Made by a program: the position numbers and the translations under genes
Part shown: positions 1 to 10,676 of the stretch, piece by piece
Layout: each line of letters opens with the position of its first letter
Position numbering within the stretch: the stretch's first letter is position 1
Assembly: GCA_022749755.1 (NCBI GenBank)
Contig: CM040445.1
Location: 9,135,182-9,199,181, forward strand
Reading direction: 5' to 3'
Source: Azadirachta indica
Taxonomy: Eukaryota; Streptophyta; Magnoliopsida; Sapindales; Meliaceae
DNA: 64,000 nucleotides
Notes under the pieces: model-generated
Databases searched by the model: none
Seen by the model: the letters and a program-made list of their open reading frames with translations, nothing else
What the model was told of the DNA's origin: nothing

Positions 1-215
1 TGTTTTCGTAAAACGACGTTGTTTAATAAAACAAAAAACTTTAAAAAAATAATAAATTTATTCAAAAACCAAACTGACCCGAAAATCGAATCGATCGATC
101 CAGTTTGGTCAGAATTTTTCTTCTAATTCGGTCTGATTCGGTCTTAAAAATTAAAAACTCATAATTTTCGGATTCGGTCTGAGTTTTCAAAAACCTGGAC
201 CATGCCCACCCCTAG
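1..215. repeat. Interspersed repeat fragment, class unknown
   Basis: This AT-rich stretch contains repeated short phrases built on GATTCGGTCTGA and ends at the G-rich terminus GGGGTGGGCA (read on the minus strand). Such text is typical of short non-autonomous plant repeats, but no second terminus is visible because the window begins inside it. I cannot assign a superfamily. Confidence 0.35.
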
Positions 216-229
216 TTGCTAGGATTACC

Positions 230-1100
230 TGTAAAGGCGTCTTTACCATGAAGCATTGGTTTATCTTTTTGCACCAGAAGAGAACCGTTAGTCTAAAGCT
301 ATTCTTCGATGGTTGGAACTGAATTATACCCTTATTCTATTGCTTTAATTTTCATAGGTTTCAGAATTGGTGCTCGCAACTAAGACCCATATTTTGAACC
401 TTATACTATACTGACTAAAGCGTTAAGATTAAGGTCAGAACATTCCCTCTAGACAGGTCTAATTGTGCCACAGTTTAACCAAACATTTGGTAGTTGTTCA
501 CATAAAATAAGCAGGGTGGAAACATTCTCTTTGCCTGTAAGTTTTACCTAAAGCCCCTTTCTTAAAGGGTTAGTAATGTCAAAGTTAACTCGTATTTTTA
601 TGAACTTCCTTAAGAAATAGTGCGATTGACCAACATCTATTTCCTCCACCTCTCCGATTATATTTGTTTGTACATAACATAGGTGAATTGTGAATTTCAA
701 CCCAAAAAGAGGTGTCGATAAATTGTTGTTGTGCTTAATCTCCCTGACCCATAGGCTCAACTAAGATGAGTAATGATTTATAGAAAGTCCCCAGACCAGA
801 TTATAGAACTTGTCGTCTGTCTAATTCTGAAGAGAACATGAACACAAATTTATTGCCACCAAGACTTTCCACCTCAATATGACCCACTGGTATCTGTATT
901 TGTTGTATGGATAAGCGGAATATTTCTCTATTGACTTGTTTGGTAGATAAAACTTTACCCACCAAGCACTTGGATGCCATAATTTGCCCTTTCTCTTTTA
1001 GTTTGCCCCTAATTGTTATTATTTCGCTGTCTTCACTGATAAAGTGAGAGAAGAACAAAGCTTCGTAGGTTCTTCTTCTGCTATAAAGCACCGATTGCAA
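230..1100 (-). pseudogene. Decayed DUF4283 / CCHC zinc-knuckle protein
   Basis: Read on the minus strand, 801-1100 encodes a DUF4283-type start with the motifs CLVGKVLSTKQVNREIFR and ESLGGNKFVF. The middle of the domain follows at 548-760 (EIDVGQ, then FIKIRVNFDITNPLRKGL). Remnants of the zinc-knuckle region follow further left (LPNVWLNCG, then REC) and a degenerate YG-x-LRAP tail. Several stops and frameshifts separate these blocks, so no full product can be made. In plants the family occurs in LINE-type ORF1 and in related domesticated or pseudogenised copies. I see no reverse transcriptase beside it, so whether this was a LINE or a captured gene is open. The 5' end overlaps the left edge of the 670-bp tandem duplication. 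Confidence 0.7.
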
Positions 1101-2360
1101 GTAAAGGAAGAACAGAGCACCAAGGATAGAAAGGAAGGAAAAGAGTGAAAACTGAGAGCTTGTAAACCCAAGTTAAGAAAAGGTTTTACTAGAAAAGAAA
1201 GCTGATGACAGCTAAAGAAACCCATGAGGAGAAGTGAAAACAGCCCAATAGTGGGCAGAGAGTTTTAAAACAAAGCTTGGAGGCTTGTAACTTGATGTGT
1301 GACTATCTTGTGATTGATTATTGTTTTATTTTAGCAGCCTACATTTTAAGTTTTCTTAAACGAGCAGATGTATTTTAGTTTGTAAAGTTCAAAATACTAT
1401 TGTAAATAAATTAAATAGAAATGAAAATATTTGGGCTAAAGTGCCAGCGTTTTATAAATCTTGTAAGGTTTTTCAATTTTCATTTCTTATCTCAAAAGAA
1501 TTACAACCTACATATATATAGACGAAGAATGGAGGGAACGAGATGAATTTGGCCGATGTGGGATATTTTAAAGACAGTGGAATTCATATTAGATTCACAA
1601 CACTCCTCCTTAGATTCTAGCAACTTTAATTACAATTAAAAGAAAAATACAACCCTTAAAAGTAATGTTGAATGTGTTTAATACTATCTTATTTCACTGT
1701 CTTCACTGATAAAGTGAGAGAAGAACAAAGCTTCGTAAGTTCTTCTTCTGCTATGAAGCACCGACTGCAAGTAAAGGAAGAACAGAGCACCGAGGATAGA
1801 AAGGAAGGAAAAGAGTGAAAACCGAGAGCTTGTAAACCCAAGTTAATAAAAGGTTTTACTAGAAAAGAAAGCTGATGACAGCTAAAGAAACTCACGAGGA
1901 GAAGTGAAAACAGCCCAATAGTGGGCAGAGAGTTTTAAAACAAAGCTTGGAGGCTTGTAACTTGATGTGTGACTATTTTGTGATTGATTATTGTTTTATT
2001 TTAGCAGCCTACATTTTAAGTTTTCTTAAACGAGCAGATGTATTTTAGTTTGTAAAGTTCAAAATACTATTGTAAATAAATTAAATAGAAATGAAAATAT
2101 TTGGGCTAAAGTGCCAGCGTTTTATAAATCGTGTAAGGTTTTTCAATTTTCATTTCTTATCTCAAAAGAATTACAACCTACATATATATAGACGAAGAAT
2201 GGAGGGAGCGAGATGAATTTGGCCGATGTGGGACATTTTAAAGACAGTGGAATTCATATCAGATTCACAGCACTCCTCCTTAGATTCTAGCAACTTTAAT
2301 TACAATTAAAAGAAAAATACAACCCTTAAAAGTAATGTTGAATATGTTTAATACTATCTT
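1021..2360. repeat. 670-bp tandem duplication (two units)
   Basis: Positions 1021-1690 and 1691-2360 align base for base with a constant offset of 670. About 16 substitutions were seen by eye. Each unit holds 5' sequence of the DUF4283 pseudogene, the AATAC target site, a 205-bp copia LTR and the copia 3' untranslated stretch. The break points share the short homology TTATT (before 1021, at the 1690/1691 joint, and after 2360), which fits replication slippage or microhomology-mediated duplication after the copia insertion. Confidence 0.93.
2068..2272 (-). repeat. Copia 3' LTR
   Basis: Matches 7590-7793 end to end. On the minus strand it starts TGCTGTGAATC and ends TTTACAATA. The site TATATATA at about 2182 is the likely TATA box, and the phrase CCCACATCGGCC is common in plant copia LTRs. 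A duplicated copy of this LTR lies at 1398-1602 inside the first unit of the tandem duplication. Confidence 0.9.
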
Positions 2361-2499
2361 ATTAAAAACTTTGCTAGTAAAACCCAGTGGGATAAAATCT
2401 GAACGAAGAAGAAAAGAGTACAGTACATATCTGCACCATATAATGCCAAAAGCTGTTTAAAAGATATACTCCTCTAATAAAGGTCTTCCGTTCAACAAA

Positions 2500-5400
2500 A
2501 CTTGTATCAATCGAATAATTTGTAAAGTTGACGCATGCCAATATTGTGTACCAAATTTTCAAAAGTGGATGTCAGCAATGTTTTGGTGAAGAGATCAGCA
2601 AAATTTTCATTGGAGCGTATTTGTTTCACATCAATCTAGTGGTTCTACTGGAGCTCATAAGTGTAGAAGAACTTTGGTGAGATATGTTTGGTTCGATTGC
2701 CTTTAATATATCTTCTTTTAACTTGTGCAATGTAAAGCAAGATTATCTTAATATATTATTGTTGGAACGTTTGTAGTAGAAAATAAGTTATATGTACTCT
2801 AAATGTGATGGGTAACAGATTACAACCGTATACATGCCCTACTTGCTTCATGTAGTGCTAAAATCTTAAAATGGTTAGAGGAGGTAGCCATAAGAGTTTG
2901 CTTCGTAGATTGCCGTGAGATTGCAGTGTTGTTAAATGTGAAGACATATCCTATTTGTGACCTTGCTTTACGAGAATTTGAAAGATAATTGGCATCTGTA
3001 TAACCAACAAGTACTGGATTTTTTGTTGGTTCGTTGGAATAAAACAATCCCAAACCCATTGTTCCACAAAGATAACGAAAAATATGTTTGATGACATTCC
3101 AATGCCGGCGAGTGGGTGTAGAACTAAATCTGGCTAACAAGTTCACAAAAAATGCTATGTCCGGTTTAATACATTGTGCCAGATACATTAATGTACCAAT
3201 TACATTAAGATATGGTACTTCTAGACCAAGTATGTCATCATCATCTTCTTCAGGCCAAAATAAATCCTTTTTAGGATCTAAGGACCTAACAACCATAGGG
3301 GTATTTAATGGATGAGCTTTATTCATATTAAAATGTTTCAGGATCTTTTCAACATAGGCAGATTGATGGATAAAAATTTTATTAGACTTGTGTTCGATTT
3401 GTAAGCCAAGACAATGATTAGTTTTTCCCCAAATCTTTCATCTTAAATTCCTTCTTCTAGTATCCAGCAGTTTTAAGGAGCTCTTCAAGAGTTCTAATTA
3501 AATTCATGTCATCGATATAAACTGCTAAAAAAACAAATCCTGAATCTGTTTTCTTTATAAATATGCATGGACATATAGGATTATTAGCATATCCATCTTT
3601 AATTAAGCATTCACTTAAGCAATTATATCACATGTGTCCAGATTTTTTCCATTCACTTAAGGATCTATGTAGCTTAATTGAATACAAATTATGATCTTTT
3701 GATTTAAATGCTTTAGGCATTTTGCATCTATTAGTGATTTTCATTAAATATCTGTGTCAAATGACCTATATAAATATGCTATCACTATATTTATAAGACG
3801 TAATCAAGATTCTCTAAGACTTCCTAACTTATCAAAAATTAAAATGTAATGGCATTCATCACAGGAGAATATGTTTCATCAAAATCAATTTTAGGCCTCT
3901 GAGAGAAACCTTGGGCAACAAGTCGCACTTTGTATCTAATGATCTCATTATGCTCATTATGTTTCCTTACAAATACCCATTTATATCCAATGAGTTTGAC
4001 ATCTTTAGGTATTAAGACTAAAGGTCTAAATACTTTATGTTTGGCAAGAGAAGCCGATTCTGCTTGAATTGTTTCTTTCCATTGAGGTCAATCATGTTTC
4101 TGTTTACATTCACTCACAGTTTGTGGGTCACAATCATCTTTCATGATCTTAGTAGCTATTGTAAATGAAAACACGTTGTCGACAACTATTTTATTACGAT
4201 CCCACATCATATATATATATATATATACATAATTTGTAGACTTTTCCTTATTTTGAGATTTTTGTGCCACTCTAGAGGCTAATGCTTCTTCAGGAGCTTG
4301 TGCCTCTTTAGGGACTAATGGTCCCTCAGGAGCTTATGTCTCTTTAGGGACTTATGCCTCTTCAAATGTTATTGTTGCTTCAGGGACATGTCTCTTTTAG
4401 GACTATTAGCTCTTCTGGAGCTAGTGATTTAGAAGTTGTAAGTATACTTATTGCTCAAGCATTATTTTCAATAAGATTATGATTTCTGAATTGTCTTTTC
4501 CATGGAATATTATCTTTTCAACCAATTGGTCTACCACGCTTCTAGCAAGTAATAGATTATTCGTTTGCTACCTTTTGATTAGATTGTTCTTCAGGAACAA
4601 TCACCCGGGTTAATGTATTGGCAGTTGGTATATGTGACTTGGTCACTTTTACAGTATCATTAAATGCATCTGGTAACTCATTTATAATTTGTTGAAGTTA
4701 TAGTATCTTTTGCACTTCGTTTTTACATTGATTAGTAGAAGGTGAGTTATACCCAACATAAATTTTCAAACGGCATTAAGGTCCCATCTTAATGTGTTGT
4801 GGGGGTACAGTAGAAATATATACAATACAAACAAATATGCGTAGATGAGATATATTATGTGGATGACCAAATACCAGTTATAATAGGGAATATTGGTGAT
4901 AAGTAGTAGGTTTAAGCCAAATTAAAGTTATAGCATATGAAATAGCATGACCTCATGTAGAAATTGGTAATTGAGTACGTAACAGTAAAGTTCTAGCAAT
5001 TACCTAGAGTTTCTTAATAAGAGATTTGGTTAATCCATTTTGAGTATGGACATATGGAATTGGATGCTCTATATTAATCCCCATTAACGTACAATAGTCA
5101 TTAAATACTTTAGAAGTAAACTCACCAGCATTATCTAGACGTATAATCTTGATTGGGTGATCAGGAAAATATGCTCTTAACTTTATAAGTTGTGCAAGCA
5201 ATCTAGCAAATGTAACATTACATGTAGATAATAAACACACATGCAACCATTGAACAGATGCATCAATTAAGAAGATAAAATATTGAAATAGTTTTCAAGT
5301 GGGTGAATTGGCCAACAAATATCTCCTTGAATTCTTTGTAAAAATGATGGAGATTCAAATCCAATTTTAGAAGAGGATGGTTTAACCACTAATTTTCCTT

Positions 5401-5960
5401 GTGAGCAAGTGGTTGCATATATTCTTATTGGACAATAGAATCTTCTAGTTCTTTAATAGATGACCATGAGAATTCTTAATAATTATATGCATCATTGTAG
5501 ATCCTAGGTGACCAAGACCGTTATGTCATAACATAAACATTTTAGTGTCAATGGACTTCTGGTTCATTAATACGTAACTTTCAATTGAATTCATGGTTGT
5601 ATAATATAATCTAAATGACAATGTTGGAAGCTTTTTTAGTATACATTTCTTGCCTAAGACATTAGAAGTAATATAGAGATAGTCTATATTATTTTCATTT
5701 AAAGTCTTAACATGATATCTATTTCAGTGGATATATTTAAAGTTAAGCAAATTTCTGTTGGATTTGCTAGAATACAAGGCATTATGTATACATAATCTGG
5801 TTCCACTTACTAGCAAGATTAGGGCTCTTTCGAAGCCTTCAATCAAGTCTGTAGGACCTGATATGATATTCACCATAACTTTAGTCATTTTTAATTCTGA
5901 GAAATAATTCTTATCTCAAAGTATAGTATACGTAGTTGCAATATTAGCTAAGCATACATC
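2500..5960 (-). pseudogene. Copia pol remnant (integrase, RT, RNase H)
   Basis: In minus-strand order: a GAG-pre-integrase region at about 5960-5450 (HNGLGHLGS), the integrase core at 5246-5004 (RLDNAGEFTSK with its catalytic Asp, and VHTQNGL), a low-complexity linker at about 4400-4260 with repeated Pro-Glu-Glu/Ala units, reverse transcriptase fragments around 4060-3340 (YIDDMNLI, then FKMKDLGK), and RNase H at 3326-2820 (GYTDANYLSN). The C-terminal block at about 2650-2540 keeps NFADLFTKTL and HNIGMRQL. At least six stops or frameshifts interrupt it. It encoded the enzymes for copying and inserting the element and cannot now do so. Confidence 0.9.
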
Positions 5961-6739
5961 TCCATCTTTTCCCTTTGAAAAGGTTAACTCCTTTATAATA
6001 TTTATGTCCTTTTATAGGATAACTCACATAAGTTATTATGATAGTAAAATGTAGAATATAAAATATAAACAAGGGAATTATAAAGGATGAAATAAAAGCC
6101 AACAATTAGATTGTAAATAATAAAAATATTATCAACAAAGAAAAATCAAGATATATATTATCAATAAAGTTTCAATATTTTCTTCATTTTCATAGGAACC
6201 TAATAAGGCTTTATTAAATAATTCAGCATAATATAGGTGCATAACATATGTCATTTCATGCCATATAAGTGACAAAATTTGTCATGTTATAAGCACTCCA
6301 CTTATGATGGTTAAATATAATTACAAATGTAATTATAAGGTTCATGAGGTTCATAGCCACTATGGGGGCAATATCGAGTCATTTTCATCATTTTATACAA
6401 CTTTCACAATTATCGTATACGGTTTCATTTACTTGTAGGAATGGTAAATAAATGATCATAATAGTAATCTAATTAAGTTAAGGAACATGAATGCAATTTT
6501 CAATATATACACTTACAATTTCAACTGAGGTAATTATAAATAAAATTGAGCTATATTTAACATAATCTTGCATTTACATATTTACTTCATAAAGTTATGT
6601 TCTTCTAAAAGTTGTATTTAGTGATGAGGAGAGAAATAATAATTTTTAATTATCCTTCAGGGATATTTTCTTCTCTTTAAATGGTGCCTTCCGGGATATG
6701 GCATAAAAATGTATTTTAACAACTTATGAAAAATATATG

Positions 6740-7320
6740 TTTAAAACTTTAGGCTCAATATTATAACTTATATCCAAAACTCCAGGTTCTAGCTAAAAAT
6801 TTCCGTGAAGAACTTCAGGTTCTAATCTTAATAATTGAAAACTTGGGTTCATAAAGTTGGTATATAAAGTTTCGAGTCCATGTAATTGGTATATAGAACT
6901 TCAGGTCTAGACAGTTAATATATGGAACTTTGAGTCCATATAATTGGTGTATAGAACTTCAGGTCCTTTTAATTATTACATGAAACTTCCAATCCATGAT
7001 AATTCAAAGTCAAAGTTATACGAATAGTATAGATCTAGAACTCCTAGTTCTACTTTAATTAATTCAGAACATTGGGTCTAAATAACGATTACATTTCAGA
7101 ACTTTAGGTTCTAATCTTTTGATCTTTTATAATATAAAACATATAAACAAATAATTGTTATATAGGAGGCTTAACAGTCCATTGGAAGCATAATAATATT
7201 TGGGAGGCATAACCTTTTGTCAATGTTTCAATAATAAATAGAAGGAGACTAAACCTTCTAATGAAAGTACAATAATATTTAGAAGGCTTGGCCTTCCATC
7301 AAATAATTCAATAATAGATA
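6740..7320 (-). repeat. Degenerate tandem repeats in the copia leader
   Basis: From about 6740 to 7110 a unit of about 40 bp recurs roughly ten times around the near-palindromic core AGAACTTCAGGTTCTA. From about 7164 to 7320 a different unit of 50-60 bp recurs three times (GAAGGCTT...CCTTC, then AATAATA). Both arrays lie between the 5' LTR and integrase, where leader and gag are expected. Confidence 0.6.
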
Positions 7321-7589
7321 GATGACTTTGTCTACGATACAATTAATAAAACGAGAATAAAAGTTATTTGGCAAGCTTCAGGTTGCAATATTAACAATAT
7401 TGATAATAACATAATTAAAAAATAAATATTAAAATTATAATCAACGTTAATATAAATACTAAATAAATATACTAATAAAAGCGCATAATACACTATCATT
7501 ATTTTCTGTTGTGGAAGATCCAAATTAATGGCAACTACAGAGAATACTCATAAGTCACGTACCTGAATTAACAATTTGTGCTGATAATT

Positions 7590-7793
7590 TGTTGTAAATA
7601 AATTAAATAGAAATGAAAATTTTGGGCTAAAGTGTTAGCCTTTTATAAATTTTGTACGGCTTTGCAATTTTTATTTCTTATTTCAGAACAATTACTACTT
7701 ACATGTATATAGAAGAAGAAAAGAGGGAGTGAGATGAATTTGGCCGACATGGGACATTTCAAAGTTAGTGTAATTCATATCAGATTCACAACA
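7590..7793 (-). repeat. Copia 5' LTR
   Basis: This 204-bp LTR is bounded by TGTTG and CAACA and is followed directly by the target duplication AATAC at 7794-7798. It differs from the 3' LTR by about 28 substitutions and one small indel. Confidence 0.9.
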
Positions 7794-7858
7794 AATACGT
7801 CGTTTTATCATTAATTATTATCTTTCTGTATCAGCTGCTATAGCACGAGAATATGTTT

Positions 7859-8065
7859 GGAAAATTTTTCAAAATAACCTTAAATTATTTTGAGTTTACG
7901 TAAATAATCTCTTATAAAAAAATTTTATCAAACTAGCCTAAAATATATTTTTTGAACTAAATTATCCTCAATAGCCTACTTTAACTTTATTTTCGTAAAA
8001 ATTAATTTTTTTTTACTTTACTCTTTTTTCACCAAACCAAACCCTCACCTCTCAAAACCTTCACT
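7859..8065 (+). repeat. MULE left terminal inverted repeat
   Basis: Aligns in reverse orientation with 18035-18251. Shared blocks are TTTACGTAAATA, TTATAAAAAAATTTTATCAA, and CCTCAATAGCC. Similarity fades after about 8065. Confidence 0.92.
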
Positions 8066-8359
8066 TTTTGTTCAATAACGACAATGTCAACAGTGAAGAT
8101 GGCGACGGCAAAAGAAATCGTACAAACAAGTGTTGATTGTAACCTAACGACAATAAATAGAAACTATTGGTAAGTTTTTTTATACTTTCATTTGTATTCT
8201 TTCAACATAAATGAATGAAAGAGTTTTTTGTTGTATTGTTGTTTGCTAAATATGAATAAGGTGATTGTATTTAATTGAAATAGGAAGAAATTTTCGTTGA
8301 AAAATGAAAATTTTCTGGAACATTGTATTGGATTTGATGGAAATATATTAAAAGTGCAG

Positions 8360-8580
8360 GATAAAAAACCTAGAAGGGGACTAATTTGTCCTGAAAATGA
8401 GTGTTTTTCAGGAAAAAATTATTGTCCCGAAAAGCACCCATTTTTGGGACAGATGCATCCCAAGAATGGGTCCATTCTTGGACAACAACGTGCCCGAGAA
8501 GGGACCCATTCTCGGGACGTTTTTGTCCCGACAATGGGGTAAAACGTCCCGACAATGGGGTCCCTTTATGGGCCCTATTA
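8360..8580. repeat. Hairpin array A (GTCCCGA type)
   Basis: A run of at least five adjacent short hairpins. Stems visible include TCCTGAAAA/TTTTCAGGA, AAAA-GGGAC partners, CCAAGAATGG/CCATTCTTGG and CCCGAGAA/TTCTCGGG. It closes with two direct copies of GTCCCGACAATGGGG. GC content is far above the surrounding DNA. Each stem differs from the next, so this is not a simple repeat. Confidence 0.8.
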
Positions 8581-8589
8581 AAAAAGCAA

Positions 8590-10118
8590 AAATAATAATT
8601 TAATTAATTAATATATAATAAATTAATAATTAATAAAATAATAATTAATAATATCATATTATTATTTAATAATAGTATTAATAATAAATTAATAATTATA
8701 TTTTTAATTATTCAATAATAATCAATAAAAATAATTAATAATAATAGCAATTATTAATAATTAATAATAATAATAATAATAATAACAATTATTAATAATA
8801 ATAATAATAATAATATGTGAGATATAATAATAATAATAATAATTTATAATAATAATAAATAATTATTACTAATAATATGATATGTAATAATAATTGATTA
8901 GTATTAATAATAAATTAATAATTATATTTTTAATTATTCAATAATAATCAATAAAAATAATTGATAATAATAGAAATGATAAACAATTAATAATAATAAA
9001 TAATAGAGTAATAATAATTATTAATAGTTAATAATTAATAATATGTGAGATGTAATAATAATAATAATAAAATAATAGTAATAATAATAATTATTACTAA
9101 TAATATGAGATGTAATAATAATTGATTAGTATTAATAATAAATTAATAATTATATTTTAATTATTCAATAATAATCAATAAAAATAATTAATAATAATAT
9201 AATGATAAATAATTAATAATAAAAAATAATAGAGTAATAACAATTATTACTAATTAATAATTAATAATATGTGAGATGTAATAATAATAATAATAATTTA
9301 TTAATAATAATAAATAATTATTACTAATAATATGAGATGTAATAATAATTGATTAGTATTAATAATAAATTAATAATTATATTTTTAATTCTTCAATAAT
9401 AATCAATAAAAATATTTAATAATAATAGAAATGATAAACAATTAATAATAATAAATAATAGGGTAATCATAATTATTAATAGTTAATAATTAATAATATG
9501 TGAGATGTAATAATAATAATAATTTATTAATAATAATAATAAATAATTCATAATAATAATATGAGATGTAATAATATTGATTAGTATTAACAATAACAAT
9601 AAAATTAATAATTATAATTTTAATTATTCAATAATAATTAATAAAAATAATTAATAATAATAGTAATTATTTATAATTATATTTGAATTATTCAATAATA
9701 ATCAATAAAATAATTAATAATATATAATGATAAATAATTAATAATAATAAATAATAGAGTAATAACAATTATTACTAATTAATAATTAATAATATGTGAG
9801 ATGTAATAATAACAATAATTTATTAATAATAATAAATAATTCATAATAATAATATGAGATGTAATAATAATATCTATTAGTAATAACAATAATAAAATAA
9901 TAGTAATAATAATTATTACTAATAATATGAGATGTAATAATAATTGATTAGTATTAATTATAAATTAATAATTATATTTTTAATTACTCAATAATAATCA
10001 ATAAAAAAAAATAATTAATAATAATATGATAGTAAATAATTAATAATAATAAATAAAAGTAGTAATAATAATTTATTAATAATAATAACTAATTGATAAT
10101 AATATTATGAGATGTAAC

Positions 10119-10156
<38 letters not shown>

Positions 10157-10500
10157 GAATAAGAATGTAATAATAATATTGATTGGTAATATTTAATAAT
10201 AATAAAATAATAATTAATAATAATTAATTATTAATAATAAAATAATAGTAATAATAATTATTACTAATAATATGAGATGAAATAAAAATAATTGATTAGT
10301 AATAATTAATAATAATAATATGATGTGTAATAATAATAATTAATAGATTAATATTATTGGGAACAATAGTAATAATTAATTGATTAATAATCATAAAATA
10401 ATAAAGGTAATAATTAGTGATTTATTATAATAACAAAAAATAAAAGTAACAATAATAATTGATTAATAACAATAATAAAAATATTTTTATATTATTACCT
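8590..10500. repeat. TAA/TTA array with ~228-bp higher-order unit
   Basis: About 1.9 kb made almost only of A and T in TAA, TTA and TAAT steps. It is not uniform: the marker ATGTAATAATAATTGATTAG (or a one-base variant) begins at about 8883, 9111, 9338 and 9567, a period of 227-229 bp, and recurs less regularly at about 9860, 9933 and 10278. Each unit also holds the single TGTGAGATG phrase. This is a microsatellite organised into longer tandem units, placed upstream of the captured protease gene, perhaps in its first intron or 5' region. Confidence 0.88.
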
Positions 10501-10676
10501 TGTAATTTTCTTTTAAAATTGTTGTAATAATTTATTAATATATATAAAATTAAAAAAATCATGAATGAATTTACTTTTTCTTTAGTGCATAAATTATTAT
10601 ATTACGATTATGTTATATTTTAGTATCAATACTGTATTTAATTATATATTTAATTTAATTTTTCAGGTGAAAGGAA

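Larger units (their letters stand above)
2068..7793 (-). mobile_element. Ty1/copia LTR retrotransposon, degenerate
   Basis: Two LTRs of about 205 bp flank 5.7 kb, and the 5-bp target duplication AATAC lies at 2063-2067 and 7794-7798. The element reads on the minus strand: 5' LTR, a tRNA-like primer site (core TTATCAGCAC) at about 7578-7588, a long repeat-rich leader, remnants of integrase and reverse transcriptase-RNase H, and a purine tract (AAGGAGGAG) next to the 3' LTR. A recognisable gag is not seen. The LTRs differ at roughly 13% of sites by eye, so this is an old insertion. The polyprotein fragments resemble plant copia elements of the Ivana/Oryco kind, but that lineage call is tentative. 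Confidence 0.93.

Noticed and set aside
8297..8603. Overlapping ORFs across hairpin array A
   Set aside because: Open frames on both strands are produced by the GC-rich palindromes; no protein-family signal.
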